From the NCBI GenBank assembly GCA_963169235.1, contig CAUJCX010000015.1, forward strand, positions 32,277 through 96,276: a stretch of DNA of 64,000 nucleotides, in the 5' to 3' direction. The translations under genes and the position numbers were made by a program. The notes below the pieces were generated by a model. The model made no database searches and was not told the origin of the DNA. It worked only from the letters and a program-made list of their open reading frames with translations. The stretch comes from Actinomycetota bacterium. Its GTDB lineage: Bacteria > Actinomycetota > Thermoleophilia > Miltoncostaeales > Miltoncostaeaceae. Shown one piece after another: positions 17,007 to 25,214 of the stretch; positions within the stretch are counted from its first letter, which is position 1; each line of letters begins with the position of its first letter.

Positions 17007-17139
17007 AGGCGTACGTCATGTGATCGGCGTCCGGTCACCGCGTCCGGCCCGTCGGCGGCGCGCGTCGCCGGCACCGTCCCGGGTGTGTTTCGTGACGCCG
17101 GCGTCACCGTCCGGACGTGTTGCGGAGTGCGGGTCACGC

Positions 17140-17145
17140 TATCGT
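17140..17145 (+). promoter_or_regulatory. Putative -10 (TATCGT) of the LysR gene, leaderless start
   Basis: TATCGT ends 6 bases before the ATG at 17152, with no ribosome-binding site in between. Confidence 0.45.
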
Positions 17146-17151
17146 CCCATC

Positions 17152-18093
17152 ATGCGCACTAATGGGATGCGGGGCGTCGAGATGCGGCATCTCGTGGCGC
17201 TCGATGCGATCGCCACCCACGGCGGTTTCGGCGCCGCGGCGCTGGCCCTCGGCTACACCCAGTCGGCCGTGAGCCAGCAGATCGCGACGCTCGAGAAGCG
17301 GCTGGGCGAGCGCCTGGTCGAGCGCGGCGGCGGCGCGCACCGCATCGCGTTCACGCCCGCCGGCGTCCTCCTGTGCCGCCACGCCCGCGAGATGGTGCGT
17401 TCGATGGCGGTGCTCGACGCCGACCTGGCCGCCCTCGACGGAAACCGGCAACGCTCGTTGCGCGTGGGCGTGTTCCAGAGCGCCGGGGCCCGCATCATCC
17501 CGCACGTGATGGCCCAGCTGGCCGGTGGCGACGTGGGCCTCGACGTGTCGTTCGCCAACCAGGAGGCGATGGGCGACATCGTGGGGCCCCTGGCCTCGGG
17601 CGAGCTCGACATCGCGTTCACGCACCTGCCGCGCGCCGACGCCGAGCTGGCCACCATGTGGGTGCTGGACGACCCCTGGTTCCTGGTGGTCGCGGCCGAC
17701 CATCCGCTGGCGTCGCGCCCGGTGCTGACCCCCGCGCAGGTCGCCGCCGAGCGCGTGCTGGGCTACGACTCGTGTCAGGCGCGGGTGGCGATGGACCGCG
17801 AGATGGAGGGCGCGGGCGCGCCCGTCAGGTACACGTCGTGCACCGACGACAACGGCATGCTGCAGGGCCTGGCGGCGGCCGGCGTGGGCCACGCGCTGAT
17901 GCCCCTTCTGTCGATCGATCCGTTCGACTCGCGGGTGGTGGCCGTGCCCATCGACGGCGTGTCGCCGCGCCAGATCGGCCTGGCCTGGCATCCCCGCCGC
18001 GCGCTGCCGGAGGGGGTCGCCCCGTTCGTGGAGGCCACCCGCACGGCGTGCGCGGCCCTCCGTCCCACCGCACAGGAGCGGCTCGCCTCGTGA
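17152..18093 (+). CDS. LysR-family transcriptional regulator
   Basis: 313 residues. The N-terminal winged HTH (residues ~10-70) reads MRHLVALDAIATHGGFGAAALAL, then YTQSAVSQQIATLEKRLGERLVER, the LysR signature. The remainder is the periplasmic-binding-like effector domain (LRVGVFQSAGARIIPHV, ELDIAFTHLP). The effector is unknown. It is divergent from the 2-oxoglutarate dehydrogenase gene and overlaps the downstream DsbB-like gene by 4 bases (GTGA), so it may control either or both. A T-N11-A palindrome at 16994 sits in the shared upstream region. In-frame ATGs at 17167 and 17182 are alternative starts; 17152 fits the leaderless spacing. Confidence 0.92.
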   Translation: MRTNGMRGVEMRHLVALDAIATHGGFGAAALALGYTQSAVSQQIATLEKRLGERLVERGGGAHRIAFTPAGVLLCRHAREMVRSMAVLDADLAALDGNRQRSLRVGVFQSAGARIIPHVMAQLAGGDVGLDVSFANQEAMGDIVGPLASGELDIAFTHLPRADAELATMWVLDDPWFLVVAADHPLASRPVLTPAQVAAERVLGYDSCQARVAMDREMEGAGAPVRYTSCTDDNGMLQGLAAAGVGHALMPLLSIDPFDSRVVAVPIDGVSPRQIGLAWHPRRALPEGVAPFVEATRTACAALRPTAQERLAS

Positions 18094-18659
18094 TCGATTT
18101 CGGTGTCGCGCTGCTGGCAGCGCTGGGGATCGTGGGCCAGCTGGCCATCGCGGCCCTGGTGGTGGGCATCGTCGCGTGGTTCGTGCGCCCCGCGTCGCGC
18201 CAGGCGCTCGCGGGCATGCGCCAGACCATCGGCGCGGCCGGCGTGTGGCTGGCCTGGACCGTCACCCTGGTGGCGATGCTGGGCAGCCTGTGGCTGTCGA
18301 ACGGGGCCCACTTCATCCCGTGCCACCTGTGCTGGTTGCAGCGCTACGCGATGTACCCGCTGGTGGTGGTGCTGATCGTGGTCGCGCTGGCGCGCCGCTG
18401 GTGGCTGACGCTCGCGGCGATGGCGTTCCCGCTGGTGGGCATGGGCATCTCGGCGTGGCACGTGTGGGTGGAGAACCACCCGGGCGACGCCACCGCGTCG
18501 TGCCGCAAGGGCGTGCCGTGCTCGGTGAAGTGGATCGAGGAGTACGGCTACATCACCATCCCGGTGCTCGCGGGCACGGCGTTCGTGCTGATCGCGCTGC
18601 TGCTGGGCATCGTGGCGTTCTGGCAGCGGTCGCAGCGCTCGGTGGAGGGCGCAGGATGA
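18090..18659 (+). CDS. DsbB-family disulfide bond formation protein (membrane)
   Basis: 189-residue membrane protein of the DsbB/BdbC type, which uses quinones to re-oxidise a thiol oxidase. About five hydrophobic segments are visible. The key cysteines are present: CHLC (about residue 81) after the second loop and a second pair in SCRKGVPC, followed by WIEEYGYITIPVLAGTAF, typical for the family. The partner DsbA-like protein is not adjacent; a TlpA-like protein is encoded at 39491. GTG overlaps the LysR stop as GTGA with AGGAG 12 bases upstream, and its own stop overlaps the next ATG, so the three genes form an operon. Confidence 0.9.
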   Translation: MIDFGVALLAALGIVGQLAIAALVVGIVAWFVRPASRQALAGMRQTIGAAGVWLAWTVTLVAMLGSLWLSNGAHFIPCHLCWLQRYAMYPLVVVLIVVALARRWWLTLAAMAFPLVGMGISAWHVWVENHPGDATASCRKGVPCSVKWIEEYGYITIPVLAGTAFVLIALLLGIVAFWQRSQRSVEGAG

Positions 18660-19804
18660 CCCGCGCGACGGTGCGCACCATCGCCGCGCTCGCGTGCGCC
18701 GTGACGCTGGCGTTCGCCGCGGCGGCCTGCTCGGGCGGCGACGAGGCCGGCACCACGCAACCTCCGCAGCTTCCCACCACGGCGGCGACCCCCCGGGCGG
18801 CCGTCGCGATCCAGGACGACCGGCTGGTGAACCTCGACACGCCCGTCGCGGAGCGGATCCCCATGATCGCGGCCACCGGCGCGTCGATGGCCCGCATCGA
18901 CGTGTTCTGGAAGGACGTGGCGCCCACGCGCCCGGCCGACCCCACCGACCCGGCCGACCCCGCGTACCGCCTCGACCAGATCGTCACCGGCCTGGCGGCC
19001 CACGATGTCCAGCCGATCCTGGCGGTGTTCAACGCGCCCGAGTGGGCCAGCGGCACCACCACCGTCACCCCGGCCATGCCGTACAACTCCGTGCCCCCCG
19101 ACCCGGAGGCGTTCGGGCAGTTCATGCAGGCCGTGTCCGCCCGCTACTCCGGCGACTTCACGCACGGGGGCAAGAAGCTGCCGCGGGTGCGGTTCTGGGA
19201 GCTGTGGAACGAGCCCAACCAGGGCATCTTCCTGCAGCCCAAGGGCGGCACCGAGGCGTGGCTCAACACGTACGCGGGGATGGTGAAGAAGGGGTACGCG
19301 GCGGTGAAGCGCGGCGGCGGCAAGGACACCGTGGTGCTGGTGGGGGCGACGGGGCCGCGCGGCAAGACGGGCCCGAAGGCGGTGGGGGCGAAGGACTGGC
19401 TCAACGGCATCGTCGCGCGCGACCTGCCGATGGACGCGTACAGCCAGCACATCTATCCCGCGGCCGCGCCGCGCGACGTGACGCCCGCCGTGCCCAGCTG
19501 GGCGACCCTGCCCGACCTGATGGACATCCTGCACGCGTGGCGTCCCGGCGCCGACGTGTACATCACCGAGGCCGGGTACACCACGGCGCCCACGCCCTAC
19601 CGCAAGGTGGCGGTGACCGAGGACCAGCAGGCCCAGTACCTGCGCGACATGTTCTCGCTCGAGCTGACCCACGACCCACACGTGAAGGCGGTGGTGTGGT
19701 TCAACCTGCAGGACAACCCCAACTGGCCCGCCGGCCTGGTGCGCGTGGACGGCTCCGAGAAGCCCAGCTACGCGGTTTTCAAGGAGATCGCCGCGGCCAA
19801 GTGA
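18656..19804 (+). CDS. Lipoprotein with a glycoside-hydrolase (TIM-barrel, clan A-like) domain
   Basis: 382 residues. The lipoprotein signal peptide ends in AAAACSGG (lipobox, acylated Cys about residue 24), then a Thr/Pro-rich spacer. The barrel contains RFWELWNEPN, where the Glu of NEP is the acid/base (about residue 186), and DVYITEAGYTT, where Glu (about 304) is the likely nucleophile; this strand-4/strand-7 pattern is that of clan GH-A families such as GH5 and GH39. The substrate is unknown but is presumably an extracellular glycan. It is last in an operon with LysR and DsbB-like genes (ATGA overlap), an unusual combination. Confidence 0.85.
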   Translation: MTRATVRTIAALACAVTLAFAAAACSGGDEAGTTQPPQLPTTAATPRAAVAIQDDRLVNLDTPVAERIPMIAATGASMARIDVFWKDVAPTRPADPTDPADPAYRLDQIVTGLAAHDVQPILAVFNAPEWASGTTTVTPAMPYNSVPPDPEAFGQFMQAVSARYSGDFTHGGKKLPRVRFWELWNEPNQGIFLQPKGGTEAWLNTYAGMVKKGYAAVKRGGGKDTVVLVGATGPRGKTGPKAVGAKDWLNGIVARDLPMDAYSQHIYPAAAPRDVTPAVPSWATLPDLMDILHAWRPGADVYITEAGYTTAPTPYRKVAVTEDQQAQYLRDMFSLELTHDPHVKAVVWFNLQDNPNWPAGLVRVDGSEKPSYAVFKEIAAAK

Positions 19805-19813
19805 CGCCGCGCG

Positions 19814-20596
19814 CTACCCGGCGGGGTGGGCGCGCACGAACGTGGGGGCGTCGGGCGCCGACAGATGGGGGTCGTACCGGTAGCCCAGGCCCTCGAACTG
19901 CGGCAGGTGCGACGGGCGGGCGATGCGCTCGCGCACCATCCACCCGGCCATCGCGCCGCGGGCGCGCTTGGCGTTGAAGCTGATGATCTTGGGCGCCGCG
20001 TCGCCCTTGCGGTCGAGGAACACGGGCGACACCACCCGGCGGCCCAGGACGTCGGGGTGGACGGCGCCGAAGTACTCCTTGGAGGCTAGGTTCACCAGTA
20101 CGTCGGCGCCCGGGCTCTGGTCGACGTCGTCGCGCAGGAGATCGGTGATGCGCTCGCCCCAGTAGGCGTACAGCGTGTCGCCGCGGGGCGTCGCCAGGCG
20201 CGTGCCCATCTCGAGGCGGTACGGGCGGATGGCGTCGAGGGGGCGCAGCACGCCGAACAGGCCGCTGATGATGCGCAGCGTCTTCTGGGCCTGGGTGTAG
20301 TCGCGCGTGGAGAACGTGGCGGGTGCGTCGAGGCCGCGGTACACGTCGCCGTCGAACGCCATCAGCGCGGCCCGCTCCTCGGCGGCGGCCTCGTCCCACT
20401 CGGCGTACCGGTGGGCGTTCAGCTGGGCCAGCGCGGGCGACAGCGACATCATCCGGGCGATCTCGGGCGCGGTCTTCGTGGCCATCAGCGCCACCAGCGC
20501 GTCGGCGTCGGCCTCCAGGCGCGGGCGCGTGGTGCGCCGGATCGCCGGGGGCGTGTGGAAGTCGAGCGACTTCGCGGGGGAGAGCACCGCGATCAT
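19814..20596 (-). CDS. yaaA: YaaA/UPF0246 peroxide-stress-related protein
   Basis: 260 residues, standard for the YaaA family. Clear signature pieces: the start MIAVLSPAKSLDF, LIRIISGLFGVLRPLD-like segment (TLRIISGLFGVLRPLDAIRPYRLEMGT), VNLASKEYF, and ISFNAKRARGAMAGWMV near the C-terminus. In E. coli the protein protects DNA against oxidative damage by limiting free iron. It converges on the glycosidase operon with a 9-base gap. On its own strand TATACA ends 6 bases before the ATG, consistent with a leaderless mRNA. Confidence 0.93.
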   Translation of the reverse strand: MIAVLSPAKSLDFHTPPAIRRTTRPRLEADADALVALMATKTAPEIARMMSLSPALAQLNAHRYAEWDEAAAEERAALMAFDGDVYRGLDAPATFSTRDYTQAQKTLRIISGLFGVLRPLDAIRPYRLEMGTRLATPRGDTLYAYWGERITDLLRDDVDQSPGADVLVNLASKEYFGAVHPDVLGRRVVSPVFLDRKGDAAPKIISFNAKRARGAMAGWMVRERIARPSHLPQFEGLGYRYDPHLSAPDAPTFVRAHPAG

Positions 20597-20602
20597 GCGC
20601 GG

Positions 20603-20608
20603 TGTATA
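20603..20608 (-). promoter_or_regulatory. Putative -10 (TATACA) of yaaA, leaderless start
   Basis: TATACA on the minus strand ends 6 bases before the yaaA ATG. The last base deviates from TANNNT. Confidence 0.4.
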
Positions 20609-20636
20609 GCGCACCCCGCTCACGCGGGGCCGCACG

Positions 20637-20672
20637 TCAGCGGGCGTCCCGGGGTTCCGGGGCGCCCGCTGA
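20637..20672 (-). terminator. Strong hairpin terminator after the secreted DUF11 protein
   Basis: Outer arms TCAGCGGGCG and CGCCCGCTGA are perfectly complementary; the pairing continues inward to a GGTT loop, for about 17 pairs in total with one G-T wobble. It starts 15 bases after the stop of the upstream minus-strand gene and before yaaA. Confidence 0.7.
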
Positions 20673-20686
20673 GGCGAGGAGCGTCG

Positions 20687-22489
20687 TCAGCCGGTGACGG
20701 CGGGCGTCGCCGGCTGCGTGGTGGTGTTGCGCACCGTCACGATGGTCGCGCGGGTGGACGCGCCCACGCGGGCGGCGTTCTCGGCCACGGCGGTGGCGGT
20801 GTTGGTGCGGGCGCCGGTGGCGTTGCGGTGGAGCACGAACGTCAGGCGCACGCTGCGGCTCGCGCCGGGGGCCATGCGCGGCACCGACACCACCACGCGG
20901 CCGCTCTGGAGCGACACGCCACGCGGGGTCGCGGCGAGGGCCATGGAGGCCGGCACGGTGTCGGTGATGACCACGCGGCGGGCGTTGACCCGGCCGATGT
21001 TGCTCACGCGGATGGTGTACGTGACGCGCTCGCCGGCACGCACGACGCCCGGGCCGCGCTTGGTGATGGCGAGTCGCGTGCGCTCGGGGCGCTGGGTCGC
21101 CACGGCGACGGGCGCGGGCGCCGGCGTCACGACGGGCGTCTCGGCGGGGGACCCCGCGGGGGTCGCGTCGGGCGTCTTCGCGGCCACCGGGTCACCGGCC
21201 GGCTGCACCGGGGTGGACGTCGCCGGGTCGGGCGTCGGGGTGGTGCCGCCCTGGCCGCTGGACGTGGGCGGCGTGCAGTCGACCTGGGCGCCCTGCATGC
21301 GCTCGTCCATCACCATCTGCTTCAGCGTGCCGTCGGGCGTGGCCTTGGCGGTGAACGCGAACGCGGAGTGCGCGGGCATGTGCGCGATGGTCAGCGTGAC
21401 GGTCGTGCCGTCGGCGCTCAGCTGCGGCGTGCCGACGCCGGTGGCGGCGGCGGTGAAGCCGTTGCCGTACAGGGCGCCCATGCCGCGGGGCGAGCCGGTG
21501 ACGACCGCGCCGGGCGAGGCGAACGTGAGGCCCTGCGCGGCCGTGGCCGTGAACGTGACGTTGGTGAGCTCGCGGTCGGTGCCGCCGTACAGGCGCACGT
21601 AGCGGCTGTCGCCCGAGCCCCAGCCGTCGGCGTTGGTCTCGCCGTCGGCGCCCGTCTTGATGCGGGCCGTGACGTCGGGGGCGCCCAGCGGGAACAGCGT
21701 GCGGCCCGCCAGCACGGTCTGGCACACGCCGGCGGCGGGCACGGTGGGCGCGGCGGGCTGCGTGACGGCGCAGCCGGCACCCTCGGCGTACTTCGCCGTC
21801 AGGTTGGCGTCCACCAGGAAGTGGGCGTACTGGCCGGCCGCGTCCGGGGCGCCCGGGTTGGCCATGGCGGTGGTGCCGGTGAACGAGTAGATGCCCGCGC
21901 TCCCGGCGGGCAGCACGTCCCAGTGCAGCTCGAACCCGCCGTCTTTCACGGTGACGGTGGGGGCGGGCGCCTGCACGGTGAACCGCGCGTTGCCGTCGAA
22001 GCGGCGGTAGAGGTCCAGGTTCGTCATCGTCGGGGTCGACGGGGTGGCGACGCCGGCGGCGGTGTTGAGCGTCCAGTTGGCGGTGCCGGCCGACACCTTC
22101 ACCGTCACGTCGTACATGGCGTGGTCGGTGGCGACGGGCAGGCGGTAGTTGATGGTCTGCCCGCTGAACCAGTGCTGCACCAGGAAGTGGCCGGGACCCT
22201 TGACGGCGGGGTACGCGTCACCGGGGGCGATCTCGTAGATGTAGCCGGCGTTCGAGTAGTCGGGGTACGCGCCGGACACGTCCGACTGGGCGTGCCACGC
22301 CACCGCGCACGCCTGAGTGTTGTTGCCGTTCAACGTGTACGGGTTGGTCGCGGACGCCGTGGACGTCATGCCTGCCAGCAGCGCGGCGGAGGCGCCGGCG
22401 ACGGCGAGCGCCCGGCCGGGCCGTCCGGACGTCGCGACGTGGGCGACGCGACGGGCGAACGTGTGCTGGGCGTGGCTGCTGGAGCGCAA
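20687..22489 (-). CDS. Large secreted protein with a C-terminal DUF11-type repeat domain
   Basis: 600 residues. An N-terminal signal peptide (basic start, Ala/Leu-rich core, cleavage near TASA about residue 47) precedes about 350 residues of Thr/Gly/Ala-rich beta-type sequence with six scattered cysteines, a Pro/Thr-rich linker, and a C-terminal DUF11/conserved-repeat domain (RAGERVTYTIRVSNIGRVNARRVVITDTVPA), common in surface proteins. There is no LPXTG motif and no C-terminal membrane anchor. The start is TTG at 22489, with GGGGA 4 bases upstream; no ATG or GTG gives a full signal peptide. A strong hairpin follows the gene. The role is probably at the cell surface; binding partner unknown. 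Confidence 0.8.
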   Translation of the reverse strand: MRSSSHAQHTFARRVAHVATSGRPGRALAVAGASAALLAGMTSTASATNPYTLNGNNTQACAVAWHAQSDVSGAYPDYSNAGYIYEIAPGDAYPAVKGPGHFLVQHWFSGQTINYRLPVATDHAMYDVTVKVSAGTANWTLNTAAGVATPSTPTMTNLDLYRRFDGNARFTVQAPAPTVTVKDGGFELHWDVLPAGSAGIYSFTGTTAMANPGAPDAAGQYAHFLVDANLTAKYAEGAGCAVTQPAAPTVPAAGVCQTVLAGRTLFPLGAPDVTARIKTGADGETNADGWGSGDSRYVRLYGGTDRELTNVTFTATAAQGLTFASPGAVVTGSPRGMGALYGNGFTAAATGVGTPQLSADGTTVTLTIAHMPAHSAFAFTAKATPDGTLKQMVMDERMQGAQVDCTPPTSSGQGGTTPTPDPATSTPVQPAGDPVAAKTPDATPAGSPAETPVVTPAPAPVAVATQRPERTRLAITKRGPGVVRAGERVTYTIRVSNIGRVNARRVVITDTVPASMALAATPRGVSLQSGRVVVSVPRMAPGASRSVRLTFVLHRNATGARTNTATAVAENAARVGASTRATIVTVRNTTTQPATPAVTG

Positions 22490-22672
22490 TGCTTCCCCTT
22501 CGTGAGCGTGAACCGTGTGCGCGCAACGGGGCCACCCCAGGGTGGGTCGTCCCGCCGGTCCCCACTCGGCTATTCGTAGGGCCGTCCTTAGCCCTGGGTA
22601 CAGCCCACTTCTGGCGACCCGGGGCTTCCTTACCAGGCGCTTACAAACGGCCCGGCGCGGTTGGCCGACGGC

Positions 22673-23041
22673 CTACGTGATGTGGCTGGCGATCGCGCCG
22701 CAGCCGGCGAGCACCCACAACCCCAGCAACGACGCGGTGAGCCCCGGGGTAGACGCGACGCGCCACAGGGTGAGGCGGCAGCCGCGCATGCGGGTGATGC
22801 CCCAGATCACCAACGCGGCCAGCACCCAGATGCCGACGACCCCGATCACGGCGTCGTCCCAGCGCATCCCGTCGGTGTCCTTGACGGGCATTTGGACCGA
22901 GGAGTAGACGCCCATCCCGACCATCAGCGCGATCAGCACCAGGCGCAGCGGCAGGTCGCCGCGGGCCCCGGCCCGGGAGGGCGGGGCGGCCCCCGGGGGC
23001 GGTGGGAGCGGGGGCGGCGGTGGCGGCGGCGTGTGCGTCAT
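22673..23041 (-). CDS. Small membrane protein with polyproline N-terminus
   Basis: 122 residues. A Pro-rich head (runs of seven and four prolines) is followed by three hydrophobic segments: LVLIALMVGMGVYS, VIGVVGIWVLAALVIW and LGLWVLAGCGAI. No recognised family; proline-rich heads on small actinobacterial membrane proteins are common. The ATG at 23041 lies 7 bases after a TACGGT hexamer; an ATG two codons upstream (23047) is equally possible by length. Confidence 0.65.
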   Translation of the reverse strand: MTHTPPPPPPPLPPPPGAAPPSRAGARGDLPLRLVLIALMVGMGVYSSVQMPVKDTDGMRWDDAVIGVVGIWVLAALVIWGITRMRGCRLTLWRVASTPGLTASLLGLWVLAGCGAIASHIT

Positions 23042-23158
23042 CGTCATCACCGTACCCCGCGCGGCATGGGGGCGTTTCGCGTCGGAACGCGGTTGCACGC
23101 GCGCACCCTCTGCCTCGTGTCGGTGCGCGTCGACCCCTCGGCGGGGTTCAATGGGGCC

Positions 23159-23842
23159 ATGGCCTCCTCACCACCGCGCGCCGCTCCCCGCACACCCGAC
23201 CTGGCCCTGTTCGCCCGGGAGGTCGCCGATCCCCGGCGGGCCGCGATGCTGGGCGCCCTGATGGACGGGCGGGCGTGGACGGTGGGCGAGCTGGCGCGGG
23301 TGGCCGGCGTGGCCCGCAACACGGCCAGCGGCCACGTGGAGCGCCTGGTGGCCGCGGGCCTCGTCACCGCGACGCGGCAGGGGCGCCACCGCTACGTCAC
23401 GCTGGCCGGCCAGCACGTGGCGGACGCGCTGGAGGCGATGAGCCTGGTGGCGCCTGTCCGCCCCGCCGCGGGCCTGCGTGGCGTGCGCGCCGACGCCGAG
23501 CTGGCCGCCGCCCGCACGTGCTACCGCCACCTGGCGGGTGCCCTGGGCGTGGCGCTGGCCGATCGCTGGCACGCGCACGGCCTGGTGACCGACGAGTGGG
23601 CGCTCACCCCCACCGGCCGGGCGTGGTGCGAGGACGTCGGCATCGACACGACGCCCGACCCGCGCCGGGGTCTGCTGCGCCCGTGCCTCGACTGGACCGA
23701 GCGCCGTCCCCACGCCGCGGGCCCGCTGGCCGACCGCCTGGCCGCCGCGGCGTTCGCCCGCGGCTGGATCGTGCGGGGCGTGCACCCGCGGGCCGTGGTG
23801 GTCACCCCGGAGGGCCGGCGCGCGCTGGGGCTTGGGGGGTGA
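23159..23842 (+). CDS. ArsR-family transcriptional regulator
   Basis: 227 residues. The N-terminal winged helix (residues ~18-85) has DPRRAAMLGALMDGRAWTVGELARVAGVARNTASGHVERLVAAGLV followed by GRHRYVTLAG, the ArsR pattern. The longer C-terminal part has CYRHLAGALGVALADRW, WCEDVGID and CLDWTERRPHAAGPLADRL, matching a group of ArsR-like regulators with an extra effector domain. No metal-binding Cys pair of the classical ArsR type is present. The ATG at 23159 follows a short AT-richer stretch; no operon partner is close. Confidence 0.85.
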   Translation: MASSPPRAAPRTPDLALFAREVADPRRAAMLGALMDGRAWTVGELARVAGVARNTASGHVERLVAAGLVTATRQGRHRYVTLAGQHVADALEAMSLVAPVRPAAGLRGVRADAELAAARTCYRHLAGALGVALADRWHAHGLVTDEWALTPTGRAWCEDVGIDTTPDPRRGLLRPCLDWTERRPHAAGPLADRLAAAAFARGWIVRGVHPRAVVVTPEGRRALGLGG

Positions 23843-23885
23843 TGGGCCGAAGTCCCCCCGCCTACGCCGCGCTACTGCCGCAAGC

Positions 23886-23891
23886 TATAAT
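23886..23891 (+). promoter_or_regulatory. Consensus -10 (TATAAT) of the antitoxin gene, leaderless start
   Basis: A perfect TATAAT ends 6 bases before the ATG at 23898. This is the strongest -10 seen in the window. Confidence 0.65.
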
Positions 23892-23897
23892 CCGGGC

Positions 23898-24164
23898 ATG
23901 CCCAGGGCTCAGAAGGTGATGATCTCGATGGACGAGGAGCTGCTGGCGCGCGTGGACCGTGAGGTCGCCAGCCGCCAGACCACGCGCAGCGCGTTCCTCC
24001 AAGAGGCGGCCCGTCGCGAGCTCGGCTGGCCCGACGCGGCAGTGATCGACGCGGCCCTCGAGCGTGGACGAGCCGCCCTGGCATCTGCCGGCGCCTTCGA
24101 GTCGGTCGATCTGGTGCGCGCGGAGCGCGACGGGCGGGATGAGCACGATCGACGTCGTCGCTGA
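23898..24164 (+). CDS. Ribbon-helix-helix antitoxin (VapB/CopG-like)
   Basis: 88 residues. The N-terminal KVMISMDEELLARVDREVASRQTTRSAFLQEAARREL is a typical ribbon-helix-helix DNA-binding unit (residues ~6-42). The rest is an acidic/helical tail that would wrap the toxin. It overlaps the PIN-domain toxin gene by 26 bases, so translation is coupled. The start has no leader and a consensus TATAAT 6 bases upstream, so the pair is probably strongly transcribed and autorepressed by the RHH domain. Confidence 0.9.
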   Translation: MPRAQKVMISMDEELLARVDREVASRQTTRSAFLQEAARRELGWPDAAVIDAALERGRAALASAGAFESVDLVRAERDGRDEHDRRRR

Positions 24165-24579
24165 CGCCAACGTGGTCCTCAAGTGGTTTCACGCCTCGGG
24201 TGAGGAGGAGGTCGACGCGTCGCGCGCGTTGCTGGACGCGCACAGGGCACGGTCGGCGAGCGTGATGGTGCTGGACCTCACCGCGTACGAGGTCGGCAAC
24301 GCGCTCTTGCGGGGACGGGCCCAGCTGGCCCCCGCGCGCGTGGACACGGTGCTCGGTGCGCTTCGCGACATCTGTCCGTCGGTCCACCTCGACGCGGACG
24401 ACTGGCGATGCGCGACGGCACTCGCCTCCGACCACGAGCTCACCGTGTACGACGCCGCGTACGCCGCCGTCGCCCGCAACCGTGGAGCCGTGCTGGCCAC
24501 CCTTGACCACGCGCTGCTGGCGGCAGGTCTGGGTGAGCGTCCCCGCGACGTGGCCGCCCGGCTGGCAGCGGACGGGTGA
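24139..24579 (+). CDS. PIN-domain toxin (VapC-like ribonuclease)
   Basis: 146 residues. The PIN fold and acidic site are visible: DVVADANVVLKWF (first Asp), DLTAYEVGNALLR (Glu) and LTVYDAAYAAVA (Asp), then AVLATLDHALLAAG. VapC toxins cleave tRNA or rRNA; the target here is unknown. The ATG at 24139 has GGGCGGG just upstream and lies inside the antitoxin gene. No other gene belongs to the unit; initiator tRNA lies downstream on the other strand. Confidence 0.9.
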   Translation: MSTIDVVADANVVLKWFHASGEEEVDASRALLDAHRARSASVMVLDLTAYEVGNALLRGRAQLAPARVDTVLGALRDICPSVHLDADDWRCATALASDHELTVYDAAYAAVARNRGAVLATLDHALLAAGLGERPRDVAARLAADG

Positions 24580-24725
24580 GCCATCATCGCGGGGCGGCGC
24601 GGGATGGCGGCGCGCGGCGAGAACCCGCCGTGGCGACCGGAACCCGAGTCCCCGCACGGTGCGGAGGTGTCCCCGCACGGTATCCCGGGGTACTTCGCAA
24701 CCCGGGACGAACCGGCCCGGCGCAC

Positions 24726-24753
24726 GAAAAAGGGCCCTGTTTCCAGGGCCCTT
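24726..24753 (-). terminator. Rho-independent terminator of tRNA-fMet
   Basis: Minus-strand hairpin with perfect 10-bp arms AAGGGCCCTG and CAGGGCCCTT and a 4-base loop, followed by a run of T residues (five A on the plus strand). It begins 6 bases after the tRNA 3' end and is the only classical T-tract terminator seen in the window. Confidence 0.85.
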
Positions 24754-24758
24754 CGGAG

Positions 24759-24832
<74 letters not shown>

Positions 24833-24899
24833 GCGGAGTAGGAACTATGCCACCGAACGCGGGGTCAGTCAAACCCTCCGGGCCGCCCCTTACCGGTCG

Positions 24900-25082
24900 C
24901 TAACGCAGGGCCAGGTAGATGACCAGGATGATCAGGATGCCCAGCACCGCGTACCCGTAGCGCAGGGCCTTGCGCCGCAGGTCGAACGTGGAGTTGTACG
25001 CCGACTTGGCGCGCGCGATCTCCTCGGGGTCCTTGAGGGGCGGCGGGAAGTCGTCGTCCTCGTCGGGAAAGCGGTTGGTCAT
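24900..25082 (-). CDS. Small single-pass membrane protein
   Basis: 60 residues: an acidic/Pro-rich N-terminus (FPDEDDDFPPPLKDPEE), a basic juxtamembrane patch (RRKALRYG) and one C-terminal transmembrane helix (YAVLGILIILVIYLALR). It lies between the sigma-factor terminator and tRNA-fMet on the same strand. No family recognised; a tail-anchored topology is likely. Confidence 0.65.
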   Translation of the reverse strand: MTNRFPDEDDDFPPPLKDPEEIARAKSAYNSTFDLRRKALRYGYAVLGILIILVIYLALR

Positions 25083-25159
25083 GCCGCGACGTTACCGCAC
25101 CACGCCGTCGCCGGCATGCGCCGCGTGCGGGTGCGGGTGGCGACGGGGCCCCGCAACGA

Positions 25160-25189
25160 CGAAGGGGCCCCCGTGCGGGAGCCCCTTCG
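25160..25189 (-). terminator. Hairpin terminator after the primary sigma gene
   Basis: Arms CGAAGGGGC and GCCCCTTCG are perfectly complementary, with additional CCC/GGG pairing inside. The hairpin lies 26 bases beyond the sigma-factor stop. Confidence 0.65.
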
Positions 25190-25214
25190 CGATCGTGCGG
25201 TGTCTACGGGTGGC

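Noticed and set aside
11959..17151. Open frame on the plus strand reading through lplA and the dehydrogenase antisense into LysR
   Set aside because: Only the LysR part is protein-like; the rest is low-complexity antisense sequence.
22490..22672. Possible riboswitch in the leader of the secreted DUF11 gene
   Set aside because: I compared it by eye with cyclic-di-GMP and cyclic-di-AMP riboswitch signatures and found no match.
24648..24681. 13-base direct repeat (GTCCCCGCACGGT) upstream of the tRNA-fMet terminator
   Set aside because: Only two copies, 21 bases apart, with no third copy or symmetry; not enough for a CRISPR or operator call.
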